DNA of 45,793 bases. It comes from Amycolatopsis acidicola. Lineage in GTDB: Bacteria; Actinomycetota; Actinomycetes; Mycobacteriales; Pseudonocardiaceae. The notes beneath the pieces were generated by a model that saw only the letters and a program-made list of their open reading frames with translations, was not told where the DNA came from and made no database searches. The stretch's first letter is position 1. Each line of letters opens with the position of its first letter. The stretch lies in the NCBI RefSeq assembly GCF_007713735.2, contig NZ_VMNW02000077.1:1-45793 (forward strand), written 5' to 3'. Shown here piece after piece: positions 25,420-33,094 of the stretch. Both the position numbers and the translations under genes were made by a program.

Positions 25420-26583
25420 GTGACCGATGCGGTGCTCGACAGTCTGCGCGCGGCGGTGGAGTCGGCGCCGTTCGATGTCCCCTTGCGGCTCCATCTCGCC
25501 GGTTTGCTGGTCGAGCGGGGGTTGCGTGCGGAGGCGATCAGGCACGTGGCGAGCGCGCTCGCGCTCGAACCGGACAACGCCGACGCCGCGGAGCTGATGG
25601 CCCGCGCGCCCGAACCGGAGCGGAAACCCGCGAACGTGATCCCGCTGCGGTTCGTCGAGGACGAGCGGGCCGCGGTGCCCGACGACTACGCGGGCGGGGA
25701 TCTCGCGCTCGAGATCGAGCGGTCCGAGGTGTCGCTGGCCGATGTCGGCGGGATGACCGAAGTCAAAAAACGGCTCAACGCGGCATTTCTCGCACCGATG
25801 CGCAATCCGGAACTGCGGGCGATGTACGGCAAGAGCATGCGCGGGGGCCTGTTGCTCTACGGCCCGCCCGGCTGTGGCAAGACCTTCCTCGCCAAGGCGG
25901 TGGCGGGCGAACTGGGCGCGCGGTTCCTGTCGGTAGGGCTCAACGACGTACTGGACATGTGGCTCGGCAACTCCGAGCGCAACCTGCACGAGGTGTTCGT
26001 CCGTGCCCGCGCGCACGCGCCCTGCGTGCTCTTCGTCGACGAACTCGACGGGATCGGGCAGAAGCGGTCACGCCTGACGACCAGTGCCGGCCGCAACGTG
26101 GTGAACCAGCTTCTGGCCGAACTGGACGGCGTCGCCAGCTCGAACGAGGGTCTGTTCGTGCTGGCCGCGACGAACGCGCCGTGGGACGTGGACCTCGCGC
26201 TGCGCCGGCCCGGCCGGTTCGATCGCACGGTGCTGGTGCTGCCGCCGGACGAGCCAGCCCGGCAGGCGATCCTGGAACTGAACCTGCGGGACCGGCCGGT
26301 CGAAGGCGTCAACCTCAAGGCGCTGGCCCGGCAGACCGACGGCTTCTCCGGCGCGGATCTGGCGCACGTCTGCGAAACCGCGGCGGAACAGGCGCTGCTG
26401 GAATCGGTGGACAGCGGGCAGCCGCGGCCCATCGGGATGGCGGAGTTGAGCACCGCGGTGCGCCAGGTCCGGCCGTCCACGGCCGGCTGGTTCGCCACCG
26501 CGAAGAACGTGGCGCTGTACGGAAACACGGACGGTACCTATGACGATCTGCTGGCATACCTCAAGAAACGCAGGCTGCTGTGA
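25420..26583 (+). CDS. AAA+ ATPase with N-terminal TPR-like segment
   Basis: This 387-residue protein has a helical, TPR-like N-terminus (about 15-65: RLHLAGLLVERGLRAEAIRHVASALALEPDNADA). A single classical AAA module follows. Walker A is GPPGCGKT (148-155), Walker B is LFVDELDG (204-211), sensor 1 is LAATNAPW and the arginine fingers lie in RRPGRFDR (262-269). It resembles FtsH/proteasomal-type AAA ATPases but lacks a protease or N-terminal substrate domain. Its partner gene starts inside its stop codon, so I infer a two-protein complex. GTG start 7 bases after the dxs stop, so it may be co-transcribed with dxs. Function unknown. Confidence 0.85.
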   Translation: MTDAVLDSLRAAVESAPFDVPLRLHLAGLLVERGLRAEAIRHVASALALEPDNADAAELMARAPEPERKPANVIPLRFVEDERAAVPDDYAGGDLALEIERSEVSLADVGGMTEVKKRLNAAFLAPMRNPELRAMYGKSMRGGLLLYGPPGCGKTFLAKAVAGELGARFLSVGLNDVLDMWLGNSERNLHEVFVRARAHAPCVLFVDELDGIGQKRSRLTTSAGRNVVNQLLAELDGVASSNEGLFVLAATNAPWDVDLALRRPGRFDRTVLVLPPDEPARQAILELNLRDRPVEGVNLKALARQTDGFSGADLAHVCETAAEQALLESVDSGQPRPIGMAELSTAVRQVRPSTAGWFATAKNVALYGNTDGTYDDLLAYLKKRRLL

Positions 26584-27683
26584 AGCGTGTCCAAGCACTG
26601 ATGGACCTCCGGCGCTGGGACGAGGCACGCGCCGAGCTCGCGTCGATCATCGGCGGTGAACCGGGGAACGGGCAGCTGTGGCTGGTGATGTCGAGCCTGG
26701 AGCTGCTGGCCGGGGACCCGGTCCGCGCGCTGGAAGCGGCCGACCGAGCGATCGGGCTCGGTGTGGTGACCGCGCATTCCTTGCTGCTGCGGGCTTCCGC
26801 GTTGTCCGCGGCGAGCCGGGACGCCGAAGCGCTGGACGCGACGCGGCAGGCACTCGCGCTCGCCCCGGACAACGTGGACGCGCACGTGAGGATGGCGCGC
26901 CTGCTCGCTCGTCGGCGAAACCACAGCGCTGAGGCCGAAAAGCACGCGCGGCGGGCTCTCGAGCTGGCTCCGGACAACGCGTCGGCTCACCTGGCGCTGG
27001 GGCTCGCCTACGTCAGCGCGGGCGGGAAAGCGTCGGCGCGGCGAGCTCGTGAGCCATTGGCCGTCGCGGCGAGCCTCGCGCCGGACGACCCGGATGTGCT
27101 GAGCACGATGGCGTCGGTCGACCTGCGGCTGGGCAAGGCCGGCCGGGCTGTCCGGCGGTTCGCGTCGGTGCTGCGGAATGTCCCCGGCCACGCGACTTCC
27201 TTGTACAACCTGCCGATCGCGGTGTGGGCGTACCTGGTGCGCTCCAGGTTCGTGGTGCTGGGGCTCGGGCTCGCGGCGTTGCTCGGCTCCGCCTTCGGGG
27301 CGGTGGCGGAGGGTTCCGCGGCAGTCGTGGTGACGCACGTGGTGGCGACGGCCGTGCTGGCCGGTCTGGCCTGGCTGCTGCTGATCAGGCGCACGGTGCG
27401 GATCTTCCCGCCCGGGATGCGCACCGCCGCGGTCACTGTGCTGGGTCGCGACCGCCTTTCCCGGCCGATTGTGCTCGGCGTGGCCTGGGCCGTGTGCTGC
27501 TGGCTGGCGCTGACCGCCGTGCCGTGGCCCCGGCTGGCCTTTTACTTACTGGTGGCGGGAAATCTCGGGTACGCGCTCGGCCTGCTGGTGGCCCGCCGAC
27601 GGCTGGCCGCGCTCAGCAGGCACGCGGACGAGGTCCGTCGCGCGGCGTGGGCCGTTGTGGTGACAGGGAAAAACCCAGGGTGA
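26580..27683 (+). CDS. TPR-repeat membrane protein, partner of the AAA ATPase
   Basis: The GTG overlaps the TGA of the ATPase gene by 4 bases. The 367-residue product has several tetratricopeptide repeats in residues 1-205 (RRWDEARAELASIIGGEPGN, RDAEALDATRQALALAPDNVDA, AEAEKHARRALELAPDNASA). About four membrane helices follow, roughly 215-345. The repeats probably face the cytoplasm and hold the ATPase or its substrate. The stop codon sits inside the stem of the terminator at 27674-27713. I know of no assigned function. Confidence 0.82.
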   Translation: MKRVQALMDLRRWDEARAELASIIGGEPGNGQLWLVMSSLELLAGDPVRALEAADRAIGLGVVTAHSLLLRASALSAASRDAEALDATRQALALAPDNVDAHVRMARLLARRRNHSAEAEKHARRALELAPDNASAHLALGLAYVSAGGKASARRAREPLAVAASLAPDDPDVLSTMASVDLRLGKAGRAVRRFASVLRNVPGHATSLYNLPIAVWAYLVRSRFVVLGLGLAALLGSAFGAVAEGSAAVVVTHVVATAVLAGLAWLLLIRRTVRIFPPGMRTAAVTVLGRDRLSRPIVLGVAWAVCCWLALTAVPWPRLAFYLLVAGNLGYALGLLVARRRLAALSRHADEVRRAAWAVVVTGKNPG

Positions 27684-27713
27684 CGCTCTCGGGGGGTGAA
27701 GCGTCACCCTGGG
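27669..27713 (-). terminator. Strong terminator ending the redox operon
   Basis: The perfect 14-base inverted repeat CCCAGGGTGACGCT (27674-27687) / AGCGTCACCCTGGG (27700-27713) has a 12-base loop. Read on the minus strand the stem is followed at once by five T residues (27673-27669), a textbook rho-independent terminator for the minus-strand operon. It probably also stops plus-strand transcription from the AAA/TPR pair, although no T-run follows on that side. Confidence 0.8.
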
Positions 27714-27729
27714 CCGGCCCCCGCCGCCC

Positions 27730-28005
27730 TTACTCGACGACCGAAATGTCGCCGTCGTCGAAGTGGATCGTCTGGCGCAGGCGGCCACCGAGCGCCATCG
27801 CGTAGTGCGCGAGGGCTTCCCGTTCCGCGATGGACCCCCTTTCGATTTCGTAGACGTGACTTTGCGAAACGCCCATCTTCTCGGCGAGGTGGTGCTGGGT
27901 CAGGCCGCGGCTGCGCCGGATTTCGGCCAGCCGGTGCCCGCGCACCGCGTCGAGCAGCTCCTCCGTGCCCGCCGGCGGGAGAGTGTCCTTCCAGCGTCCG
28001 GACAT
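27730..28005 (-). CDS. XRE-family HTH protein, antitoxin-like
   Basis: This 91-residue protein has one helix-turn-helix, RLAEIRRSRGLTQHHLAEKMGVSQSHVYEIERG (about 26-57), then a short C-terminal segment (LAHYAMALGGRLRQTIHFDDGDISVVE). The layout resembles HigA-type antitoxins, whose C-terminus contacts a RelE-like toxin. No toxin gene lies next to it. Instead it is the last gene of the redox operon, 19 bases after the reductase stop. The ATG at 28005 is fixed by an AAAGGAGA ribosome site; an upstream GTG at 28032 is disfavoured. It may autoregulate the operon. Confidence 0.85.
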   Translation of the reverse strand: MSGRWKDTLPPAGTEELLDAVRGHRLAEIRRSRGLTQHHLAEKMGVSQSHVYEIERGSIAEREALAHYAMALGGRLRQTIHFDDGDISVVE

Positions 28006-28024
28006 CGCGGTCTCCTTTCCGGGT

Positions 28025-29281
28025 TCAGCCACCGACGGTGAGCCATTCCTCTTCGGAGAAGACCGCGTCTTCCAGTGACGGCAGGGCTTCGGTGTCCATC
28101 GGGGCAGGCACCGGCTCCGGGATCGGGAGGCGCCGTTCGAGCTCGGCCGTCCAGTGCAGCATCGCGCGGGGCCGGTCCCAGCCGCAGGCGCCGATCAGCT
28201 GCCCGCCGCGCACGAACCCGGTGACCCCGTCGGCCAGCTGCACGGTGTCTTCGCCGAGCGCGGGCATTCCGGCCATCTGCAGCCGGTGCTCGTAGATGCT
28301 CGACCACGCCCGCGGCAGCGGGGTGAACGGTTTCGCGAGCCGCCGCCCGACCATCAGGTTCTCGGCGGCCGCGCGCGCGGACTCCACGGCGTTGAGCCAA
28401 TGCTCCACCCGCCTCGGTGTTTCGTCGAAGCGCAGATTCGGCCATTTCGCCACGTCACCGGCGACGACGACGTCCTCGCCGCCGACGGCGAACAGCGTGG
28501 ACTCGCACAGCACGCCGTCGTCGAGCGTCAGCCCGGAGCCACGCAGCCAGTCCGTCGCCGGCACGCTGCCGATGGCGAGCACCACGCAGCTGGCGACGAC
28601 GAGCTTGTTGTTGGTCAGGTGCAGGCCGAACGCCTCCTTGGTGCTGATCCAGTGCCGCACCTCGGAGTTCATCGCCAGCCCGGCGCGGTGCTTGCGGTGC
28701 GTTTCCGCCACCGCCTCCGAAACCCGCGGCCCGAACCGGTAGAGCGGCGCCTTCGCGTGCCCGACGAGCGTCACGTCGCGGCCGAGCGTGCGCATGCTCG
28801 CGGCGAACTCGCAGCCGATCAGCCCGCTGCCGATCACCACCGCGGGTTTGCTGCTCTTCACCAGCGCCCGGCGCAACGAGATCGCGTCCTCGACCGTGCG
28901 CAGCACGCGCACCCTCGGGTCGTGCCGCGGCGAGCCGGGCAGGTGGCGCGGCACCACGCCGGTCGCGATGATCAGCCCGTCGTACCAGAGTTCCTCCTTG
29001 CCGGGCAGGTGCACGACGCGCTGGTCGGTGTCCAGGTGGGTCGCCCTGGTGCCGAGCCGCCAATGCGCGTCGAGCTCGGTGTAGGACTTGAGCTCCACGT
29101 CGAGCGCGCGGACCTGGCCGGTCACCAGCTGTTTGGACACCATCGGCCGGTGGTAGGGGCGGCGGCGCTCGTCGCCGACGATGATGATCTCGCCGTCGAA
29201 CTTCAGCTCGCGCAAGCGTTCCGCGGCGCGCAGCCCGGCGACCCCGCCGCCGACGATGACGATCCTGTCCCCGTCACTCAT
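28025..29281 (-). CDS. NAD(P)H:ferredoxin-type FAD oxidoreductase
   Basis: This 418-residue pyridine nucleotide-disulfide-type reductase resembles rhodocoxin/putidaredoxin reductases. FAD binding is shown by IVIVGGGVAGLRAAERLREL (7-26) and by VVVAGDVAKWPN near 270. The NAD(P)H fold carries VVIGSGLIGCEFAASM near 150. A C-terminal reductase domain covers about 325-418. There is no redox-active CxxC pair. It should pass electrons from NAD(P)H to the ferredoxin encoded just upstream, whose gene overlaps its start by 8 bases. Cytoplasmic. Confidence 0.9.
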   Translation of the reverse strand: MSDGDRIVIVGGGVAGLRAAERLRELKFDGEIIIVGDERRRPYHRPMVSKQLVTGQVRALDVELKSYTELDAHWRLGTRATHLDTDQRVVHLPGKEELWYDGLIIATGVVPRHLPGSPRHDPRVRVLRTVEDAISLRRALVKSSKPAVVIGSGLIGCEFAASMRTLGRDVTLVGHAKAPLYRFGPRVSEAVAETHRKHRAGLAMNSEVRHWISTKEAFGLHLTNNKLVVASCVVLAIGSVPATDWLRGSGLTLDDGVLCESTLFAVGGEDVVVAGDVAKWPNLRFDETPRRVEHWLNAVESARAAAENLMVGRRLAKPFTPLPRAWSSIYEHRLQMAGMPALGEDTVQLADGVTGFVRGGQLIGACGWDRPRAMLHWTAELERRLPIPEPVPAPMDTEALPSLEDAVFSEEEWLTVGG

Positions 29282-29513
29282 CGGCGCTCACCTCCGAGAG
29301 ACCGCGCAGCATGATCGCCTGCATCGGGCACGAGCGGGCGGCCGCGGCGGCCTGGGCGAAATCGGTTTCGGTCAGCTGACGGCGGTAGCGGAGCCTGCCG
29401 TCACGGTCGAGCTGGAACAGCCGGGGTGCTTCCCAGACGCAGATTCCGTAGACCTCGCAGCGATCGTTGTCCACGCTGACGCGCGGACCTCGCAGACGGT
29501 TGAGTGTTTTCAT
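29274..29513 (-). CDS. [3Fe-4S]-type ferredoxin
   Basis: This 79-residue ferredoxin follows the pattern C-x2-?-x2-C...CP seen in actinobacterial P450-type ferredoxins: Cys19-EVYGI-Cys25 and Cys62-Pro63. Tyr22 occupies the position that would be cysteine in a [4Fe-4S] protein, so a [3Fe-4S] cluster is likely. It should carry single electrons between the downstream reductase and an acceptor. No P450 gene lies here; the adjacent acceptor candidate is the di-heme membrane protein, whose stop overlaps its ATG as ATGA. Confidence 0.88.
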   Translation of the reverse strand: MKTLNRLRGPRVSVDNDRCEVYGICVWEAPRLFQLDRDGRLRYRRQLTETDFAQAAAAARSCPMQAIMLRGLSEVSADE

Positions 29514-30106
29514 ACCAGTTCCTCGACAAGGCCGATTCGTTCGAGCACACGGGAGGGGAGGAAACGCAGGACGGACAGGGTCAGCGTCGGCACCAGCAGG
29601 GTGAGCCCGGCCAGCCACAGCACCGCGAGGTGCCCGTTGGCGATCGCCCCGAAGAACGAGTGGATCGCCAGGATCGGGATGGCCAGATACGCCAGCCGGT
29701 GCAGCCAAAGCCACCGCCGGTAGGCGATGAACCGGTGCATGCCCGCGGTGAGCGCGATGGCGATCATCAGCTCCAGCCCGATGATGCCGAGGCTGTGCCT
29801 TGCCAGCCCGCTGGGCAGGAACGGCACGGTCAGCCTGGCGACGGAGAACGCGCCGACCGACAGGAAGTAGAACGCGCCGGCGTGCACGATGCCGAACGCC
29901 AGTGTCAGCGTGGCGAGCACCATGTGCCCGCCACGCAAGGCTTTCCGGCCGGTGATGTTGCGGACCCAGCCCGTCGCGGTCAGCACGCCCCAGCAGAGCG
30001 TGAGGCACATGAACACGTACGCGATGCGGGCCGAGATCTGCGCGACGCCGCGCAGGCCGGTGTCGGCGGACTGCTGTGCCAGCGGCGTGAGGGCGACGGT
30101 CAGCAC
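29510..30106 (-). CDS. Ferric-reductase-like di-heme transmembrane protein
   Basis: This 198-residue protein has about five to six membrane helices. The heme-ligand pattern of the ferric reductase/NOX/MsrQ superfamily is visible. His61 and His75 lie in one helix, 14 residues apart (GGHMVLATLTLAFGIVHAG). His136 and His149 lie in another, 13 apart (WLHRLAYLAIPILAIHS). These would hold two stacked b hemes across the membrane. There is no attached FAD/NAD domain, so electrons must come from a partner, plausibly the ferredoxin and reductase encoded next. GTG start at 30106. The external acceptor is unknown. Confidence 0.85.
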   Translation of the reverse strand: MLTVALTPLAQQSADTGLRGVAQISARIAYVFMCLTLCWGVLTATGWVRNITGRKALRGGHMVLATLTLAFGIVHAGAFYFLSVGAFSVARLTVPFLPSGLARHSLGIIGLELMIAIALTAGMHRFIAYRRWLWLHRLAYLAIPILAIHSFFGAIANGHLAVLWLAGLTLLVPTLTLSVLRFLPSRVLERIGLVEELV

Positions 30107-30136
30107 CGTGACCGCCTCCCGGAAAGCGCTTTCTGG

Positions 30137-30901
30137 CTAACGGGCCGGTACGTCTTCCGGCTCGAGGTCAGCGGCATCGTGGTCTCCTGATCGAGTTCTT
30201 CTTCTCGCGGAATTGCGGATCAGCCACAGCAGGAGCAGCGTCGCCCCGCACAGCAGCGCCCCGAGTACGACGGTGGTGACGATGCCCATCGCGGACATGT
30301 CCAGCGCCGAGGACGCGGAGGTGGCGGCGGTGGTGTTCACCGTGGGCTGGGGGAGTTTGGTGTAGTCGACGAGCCCGGTGCTCTCCAGCAACGTGATGTG
30401 CCGCAGCACCACCTGGTTCGCGGTGTCGGCGAACGCGCGCATCTCGTCGTTGCGGGTGCCTGCGCGCACGCCGGCGATCACGCTGAAGATGACGCCGTGC
30501 GCCGCGCGCAGCCGGTTGGCGAACACCCGCTCGAACTCCGAGGAGGTCGGCGCCGCGCGTTCTTCGGCCAGCCAGCTCTGCTGGTCGGCGTTCGGCTGGT
30601 CGGGCAGGGCCACGTTGTACTTCGCGGCCAGGTCCCGCACCGCGACGTCGAGCCTGCCGTGGTCGACCATCAGCGTCATCCCGACCTGCCGCACGAGCGG
30701 GTTGTCCGCGCGGCTGCGGGCCAGATCGCCCGAAGGCATCTCCCACAGCCCGGCCTGGCGCACCCGGACCAGCAGGTCCTGGTCCGCCGCGGTCAGCGTC
30801 GCGGTCTGTGCCGAGGCGAGCGCGGGTGCCAGCATTTGGCTCAGCACCAGCAAGATCGTCAGCAGCAGGACCCGGGCGGCCCGGTCACAGCCCGAACGCA
30901 T
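30137..30901 (-). CDS. DUF4142 extracytoplasmic membrane-anchored protein
   Basis: This 254-residue protein has an N-terminal signal peptide (ARVLLLTILLVLSQMLAPALASAQT). A DUF4142 four-helix domain (about 35-165) includes LTAADQDLLVRVRQAGLWEMPSGDLA, VGMTLMVDHGRLDVAVRDLAAKYNVALP and ANRLRAAHGVIFSVIAGVRAGTRNDEMRAFA. A Thr/Ala/Ser linker, a second membrane helix (about 208-232) and a basic tail follow. The domain should face outside; the ferritin-like fold and His residues hint at metal or heme contact. Its ATG overlaps the upstream lipoprotein gene by 17 bases, showing operon membership. Confidence 0.85.
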   Translation of the reverse strand: MRSGCDRAARVLLLTILLVLSQMLAPALASAQTATLTAADQDLLVRVRQAGLWEMPSGDLARSRADNPLVRQVGMTLMVDHGRLDVAVRDLAAKYNVALPDQPNADQQSWLAEERAAPTSSEFERVFANRLRAAHGVIFSVIAGVRAGTRNDEMRAFADTANQVVLRHITLLESTGLVDYTKLPQPTVNTTAATSASSALDMSAMGIVTTVVLGALLCGATLLLLWLIRNSARRRTRSGDHDAADLEPEDVPAR

Positions 30902-31421
30902 CGGACTGCCCCGGGTCGGCCTTGGCCAGAACCTTGCCGCCGGCCGGGGTGATCGGGTACCAGGTTCCGCCGACACCCTGCCCCGCGGTTTCGCCGGGCA
31001 TCTCGTCCTTGGCGTACCGGTAGAGCGGCCAGCCGGAAAGTGTGGCCTGGTCGGTGCCGTCGGCCCTGGTCAGCGAGCCGACCTTGGTCTTGTCGATGCC
31101 CTCCAGCAGCTGGGTCGCCGCCGCGGGCACCGGCTTCCACAGCTGCGCGCAGGTTCCCTCGCACGCGGATTTCGGGGGTTTGGTGCCGTCGCGGTCATAG
31201 CGGTAGACGGTGTATCCCTGCCCGTCCACCACGATCTGGCCGAGATCGAAGGCGCGCACCGCGTTCAGCGCGGGCTGCACCTGGTCCATCGGCATCGAGG
31301 CGGCGGAGGTGGCGGAGCCGGAAGAAGAATAGGTACCCGACATGTCACAACCTGTGCAGGCCGCGACTACCGAGAATCCCGCCGCGCACAGCGGGATCAT
31401 GGACCGGGGTTTCCGAGACAT
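30885..31421 (-). CDS. Lipoprotein with PF03640-type secreted repeats
   Basis: This 178-residue protein has a signal peptide ending in a lipobox (VVAAC, Cys22), so it should be lipid-anchored outside the membrane. Two PF03640 (Lipoprotein_15) repeats follow: GQIVVDGQGYTVYRYDRDGTKPPKSACEGTCAQLWKPV and TRADGTDQATLSGWPLYRYAKDEMPGETAGQGVGGTWYPITP. The conserved Tyr-Arg-Tyr/Asp and CxxxC-AxxW elements are typical; function is not established. ATG at 31421 with a GGAAGGA ribosome site. It is the first gene of the minus-strand redox operon, about 150 bases downstream of an ECF-type promoter. Confidence 0.88.
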   Translation of the reverse strand: MSRKPRSMIPLCAAGFSVVAACTGCDMSGTYSSSGSATSAASMPMDQVQPALNAVRAFDLGQIVVDGQGYTVYRYDRDGTKPPKSACEGTCAQLWKPVPAAATQLLEGIDKTKVGSLTRADGTDQATLSGWPLYRYAKDEMPGETAGQGVGGTWYPITPAGGKVLAKADPGQSDAFGL

Positions 31422-31501
31422 CGTGAATCCTTCCCTGTCGGGGGCCAGGGCGTGTGCCATTGCGGGAATAGTCCCTGCAAGAGGGCGTGTTTGACCCACT
31501 G

Positions 31502-31517
31502 TGGACAGAACTGTCCA
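31502..31517. promoter_or_regulatory. Inverted repeat in the lipoprotein/sigma intergenic region
   Basis: TGGACAG-AA-CTGTCCA is a perfect 7-base inverted repeat with a 2-base spacer. It lies in the 239-base divergent gap, downstream of the minus-strand ECF promoter and upstream of the sigma gene. It could be an operator or a leader hairpin. Confidence 0.4.
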
Positions 31518-31571
31518 TAATGGATTTGAGGCGTTGTCGGGGGTCAACGCCGTGCGGGGCCTTCGCCGGGG

Positions 31572-31599
31572 GATACGGCGGGCGGTTGTCGCCGGTTCA
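31572..31599 (-). promoter_or_regulatory. ECF-type promoter of the redox operon
   Basis: On the minus strand TGAAC (31599-31595) is followed after exactly 17 bases by CGTATC (31577-31572). This resembles the SigL-type ECF consensus TGAACC-N16-CGTGTC. The same arrangement occurs upstream of two plus-strand genes (32955 and 34832). It would give a leader of about 145 bases before the lipoprotein ATG. Confidence 0.6.
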
Positions 31600-31660
31600 A
31601 TGATTTTTTGTGGTTTTTTGGTACTGGACTCACAACCGGTTCGCGGCCAGGATATCCGCC

Positions 31661-32209
31661 GTGGGACGCCACAGCAGAACGCTGCGAGCCGTCGTCGAGC
31701 CGGAGCCCGATGACGGCCATGACGATCTGGCCGCCGCTCTCTACCAGGAGTTCGGCAGGCCACTACTGGCGTTCGTGCTGACCCTCACGGCAGGTGACCG
31801 GTTGTGGGCCGAGGATGTGGTTCAGGAGACCCTGATCCGCGCGTGGCGCAACGCCGACAAACTCGACCGCGAACCGGAAATGCTGCGCGCGTGGCTCTAC
31901 ACCGTCGCCCGCCGGATTGTCATCGACGGCTGGCGCAGCAGGCAGGCGCGCCCGCAGGAGGTCGAAGAGGCGGCGCCGGATTCGGTCGGCGTGCCCGACG
32001 AATCCGACCGCACGCTCGCCGCCATGGTGGTTTACGAAGCACTGGGCAACCTTTCGCCTGAGCAAAGAGAAGCCGTTCTCCAGACGTACATCCGTGACCG
32101 AACCGTGAACGAGGTCGCGGCGACGCTGGGGATTCCTCCCGGTACGGTCAAGTCCCGCATCTACCACGCGGTACGCGCGCTACGGCGGGCCTTACGAGAT
32201 CGGGGGTGA
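31661..32209 (+). CDS. ECF sigma factor (SigL-like)
   Basis: This 182-residue extracytoplasmic-function sigma factor has region 2 with LYQEFGRPLLAFVLTLTAGDRLWAEDVVQETLIRAWR (about 28-63) and AWLYTVARRIVIDGWRSRQ. Region 4 is LSPEQREAVLQTYIRDRTVNEVAATLGIPPGTVKSRIYHAVRALR (about 131-175). The GTG at 31661 is chosen because AGGA lies 8 to 9 bases upstream and homology starts soon after; the frame is open to 31610. Just upstream (31598-31628) is an unusual T-rich patch. The next gene encodes a zinc-binding anti-sigma factor. Divergent from the redox operon, whose promoter it probably reads. Confidence 0.9.
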   Translation: MGRHSRTLRAVVEPEPDDGHDDLAAALYQEFGRPLLAFVLTLTAGDRLWAEDVVQETLIRAWRNADKLDREPEMLRAWLYTVARRIVIDGWRSRQARPQEVEEAAPDSVGVPDESDRTLAAMVVYEALGNLSPEQREAVLQTYIRDRTVNEVAATLGIPPGTVKSRIYHAVRALRRALRDRG

Positions 32210-32215
32210 CGTGAG

Positions 32216-32914
32216 GTGGGAGGGGCCGCGCACACCGATATCGCCGCCTACGTTCTCGGCGTCCTCGACGAGGCCGAGAACGCGGTCTTCGAGGCGCATC
32301 TGCTCGACTGCCCGCACTGCCAGCTCGATCTGCTGGAGATGTACGAACTTCCCGAGATACTGGCGGAAGTGCGTAAATACTGGCCGGATCCGCCGATCCC
32401 GCAGCCGCGCGCGCTGGGTGGGCTGCTCGACGAAGTGGCACTCGCGCGCCGCAGGCGCAAGACGATACTGAGGATCGGTTCCGCGGCTGCCGGGTTGCTC
32501 ATCGTGGCCGGGCCGCTGGTGACCGTGGCCCTCGACTCGGATGACGATTCCTACGCCGAGTCCGCGCCCGTCGCCGCCAGCGCGCCCGCGTCGACGGCGC
32601 CCAGCACCAGTCTTTTCGACGGCGGTGAGTCCGGAAAGGGCTTACAGGCCCAGGTGATCGTGCAGCAGACGACGTGGGGCTCGGCGATCCAGCTCGTGCT
32701 GAACGGTGTTTCCGGCCCGCAGCGGTGCCAGCTGGTCGCCGTGCCATGGGCTGGTCCCGAGGTGACGGTGGCGGGCTGGACGGTGCCCCAGGGAACCACC
32801 GCGGAAATGCTGCCGTTGCGCGTCTCCGGCGGCACCGGGCTCGCCCCGGCCGACATCTCGCGCTTCGAAATCCGCGACGACGGCGGAACGGTGCTCGCCA
32901 GCATTCCCCGCTGA
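32216..32914 (+). CDS. Membrane anti-sigma factor with zinc-finger domain
   Basis: This 232-residue protein starts with an anti-sigma zinc-finger (zf-HC2) domain: DIAAYVLGVLDEAENAVFEAHLLDCPHCQLDL, with His-x3-Cys-x2-Cys. One membrane helix lies near 85-107 (ILRIGSAAAGLLIVAGPLVTVAL). The extracellular part (about 110-232) resembles the C-terminal sensor region of RskA/RslA-type proteins. It should hold the preceding sigma factor inactive until an envelope or redox signal releases it. GTG start 6 bases after the sigma stop. Confidence 0.88.
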   Translation: MGGAAHTDIAAYVLGVLDEAENAVFEAHLLDCPHCQLDLLEMYELPEILAEVRKYWPDPPIPQPRALGGLLDEVALARRRRKTILRIGSAAAGLLIVAGPLVTVALDSDDDSYAESAPVAASAPASTAPSTSLFDGGESGKGLQAQVIVQQTTWGSAIQLVLNGVSGPQRCQLVAVPWAGPEVTVAGWTVPQGTTAEMLPLRVSGGTGLAPADISRFEIRDDGGTVLASIPR

Positions 32915-32954
32915 CCAGCTTCTATCTCGGCCAGATCACGCGCAGATCGCGTTT

Positions 32955-32982
32955 TGAACTACGTGGGCGTTATCTCCGTATT
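32955..32982 (+). promoter_or_regulatory. ECF-type promoter of the DUF1996 gene
   Basis: TGAAC (32955-32959) is followed after 17 bases by CGTATT (32977-32982), the same spacing and nearly the same -10 as at 31572-31599 on the other strand. It lies 113 bases before the DUF1996 ATG. Confidence 0.6.
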
Positions 32983-32987
32983 ACCCA

Positions 32988-33017
32988 GTGACGGGCCTCG
33001 GGGGCCTTCTCCGTCAC
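32988..33017 (+). promoter_or_regulatory. Leader hairpin before the DUF1996 gene
   Basis: GTGACGG (32988-32994) pairs perfectly with CCGTCAC (33011-33017), and an inner GGCC..GGCC segment could extend the stem. It begins about where transcription from the ECF-type promoter should start, so it would be a 5'-terminal mRNA hairpin, possibly stabilising the transcript. Confidence 0.4.
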
Positions 33018-33094
33018 CAACCCATCCGTAGCTGTTGCCCCCGCGGCCGTTCTTTCCGCCGGACGCGGGGCGAGAAAACCCAACGAGGTGAGTA

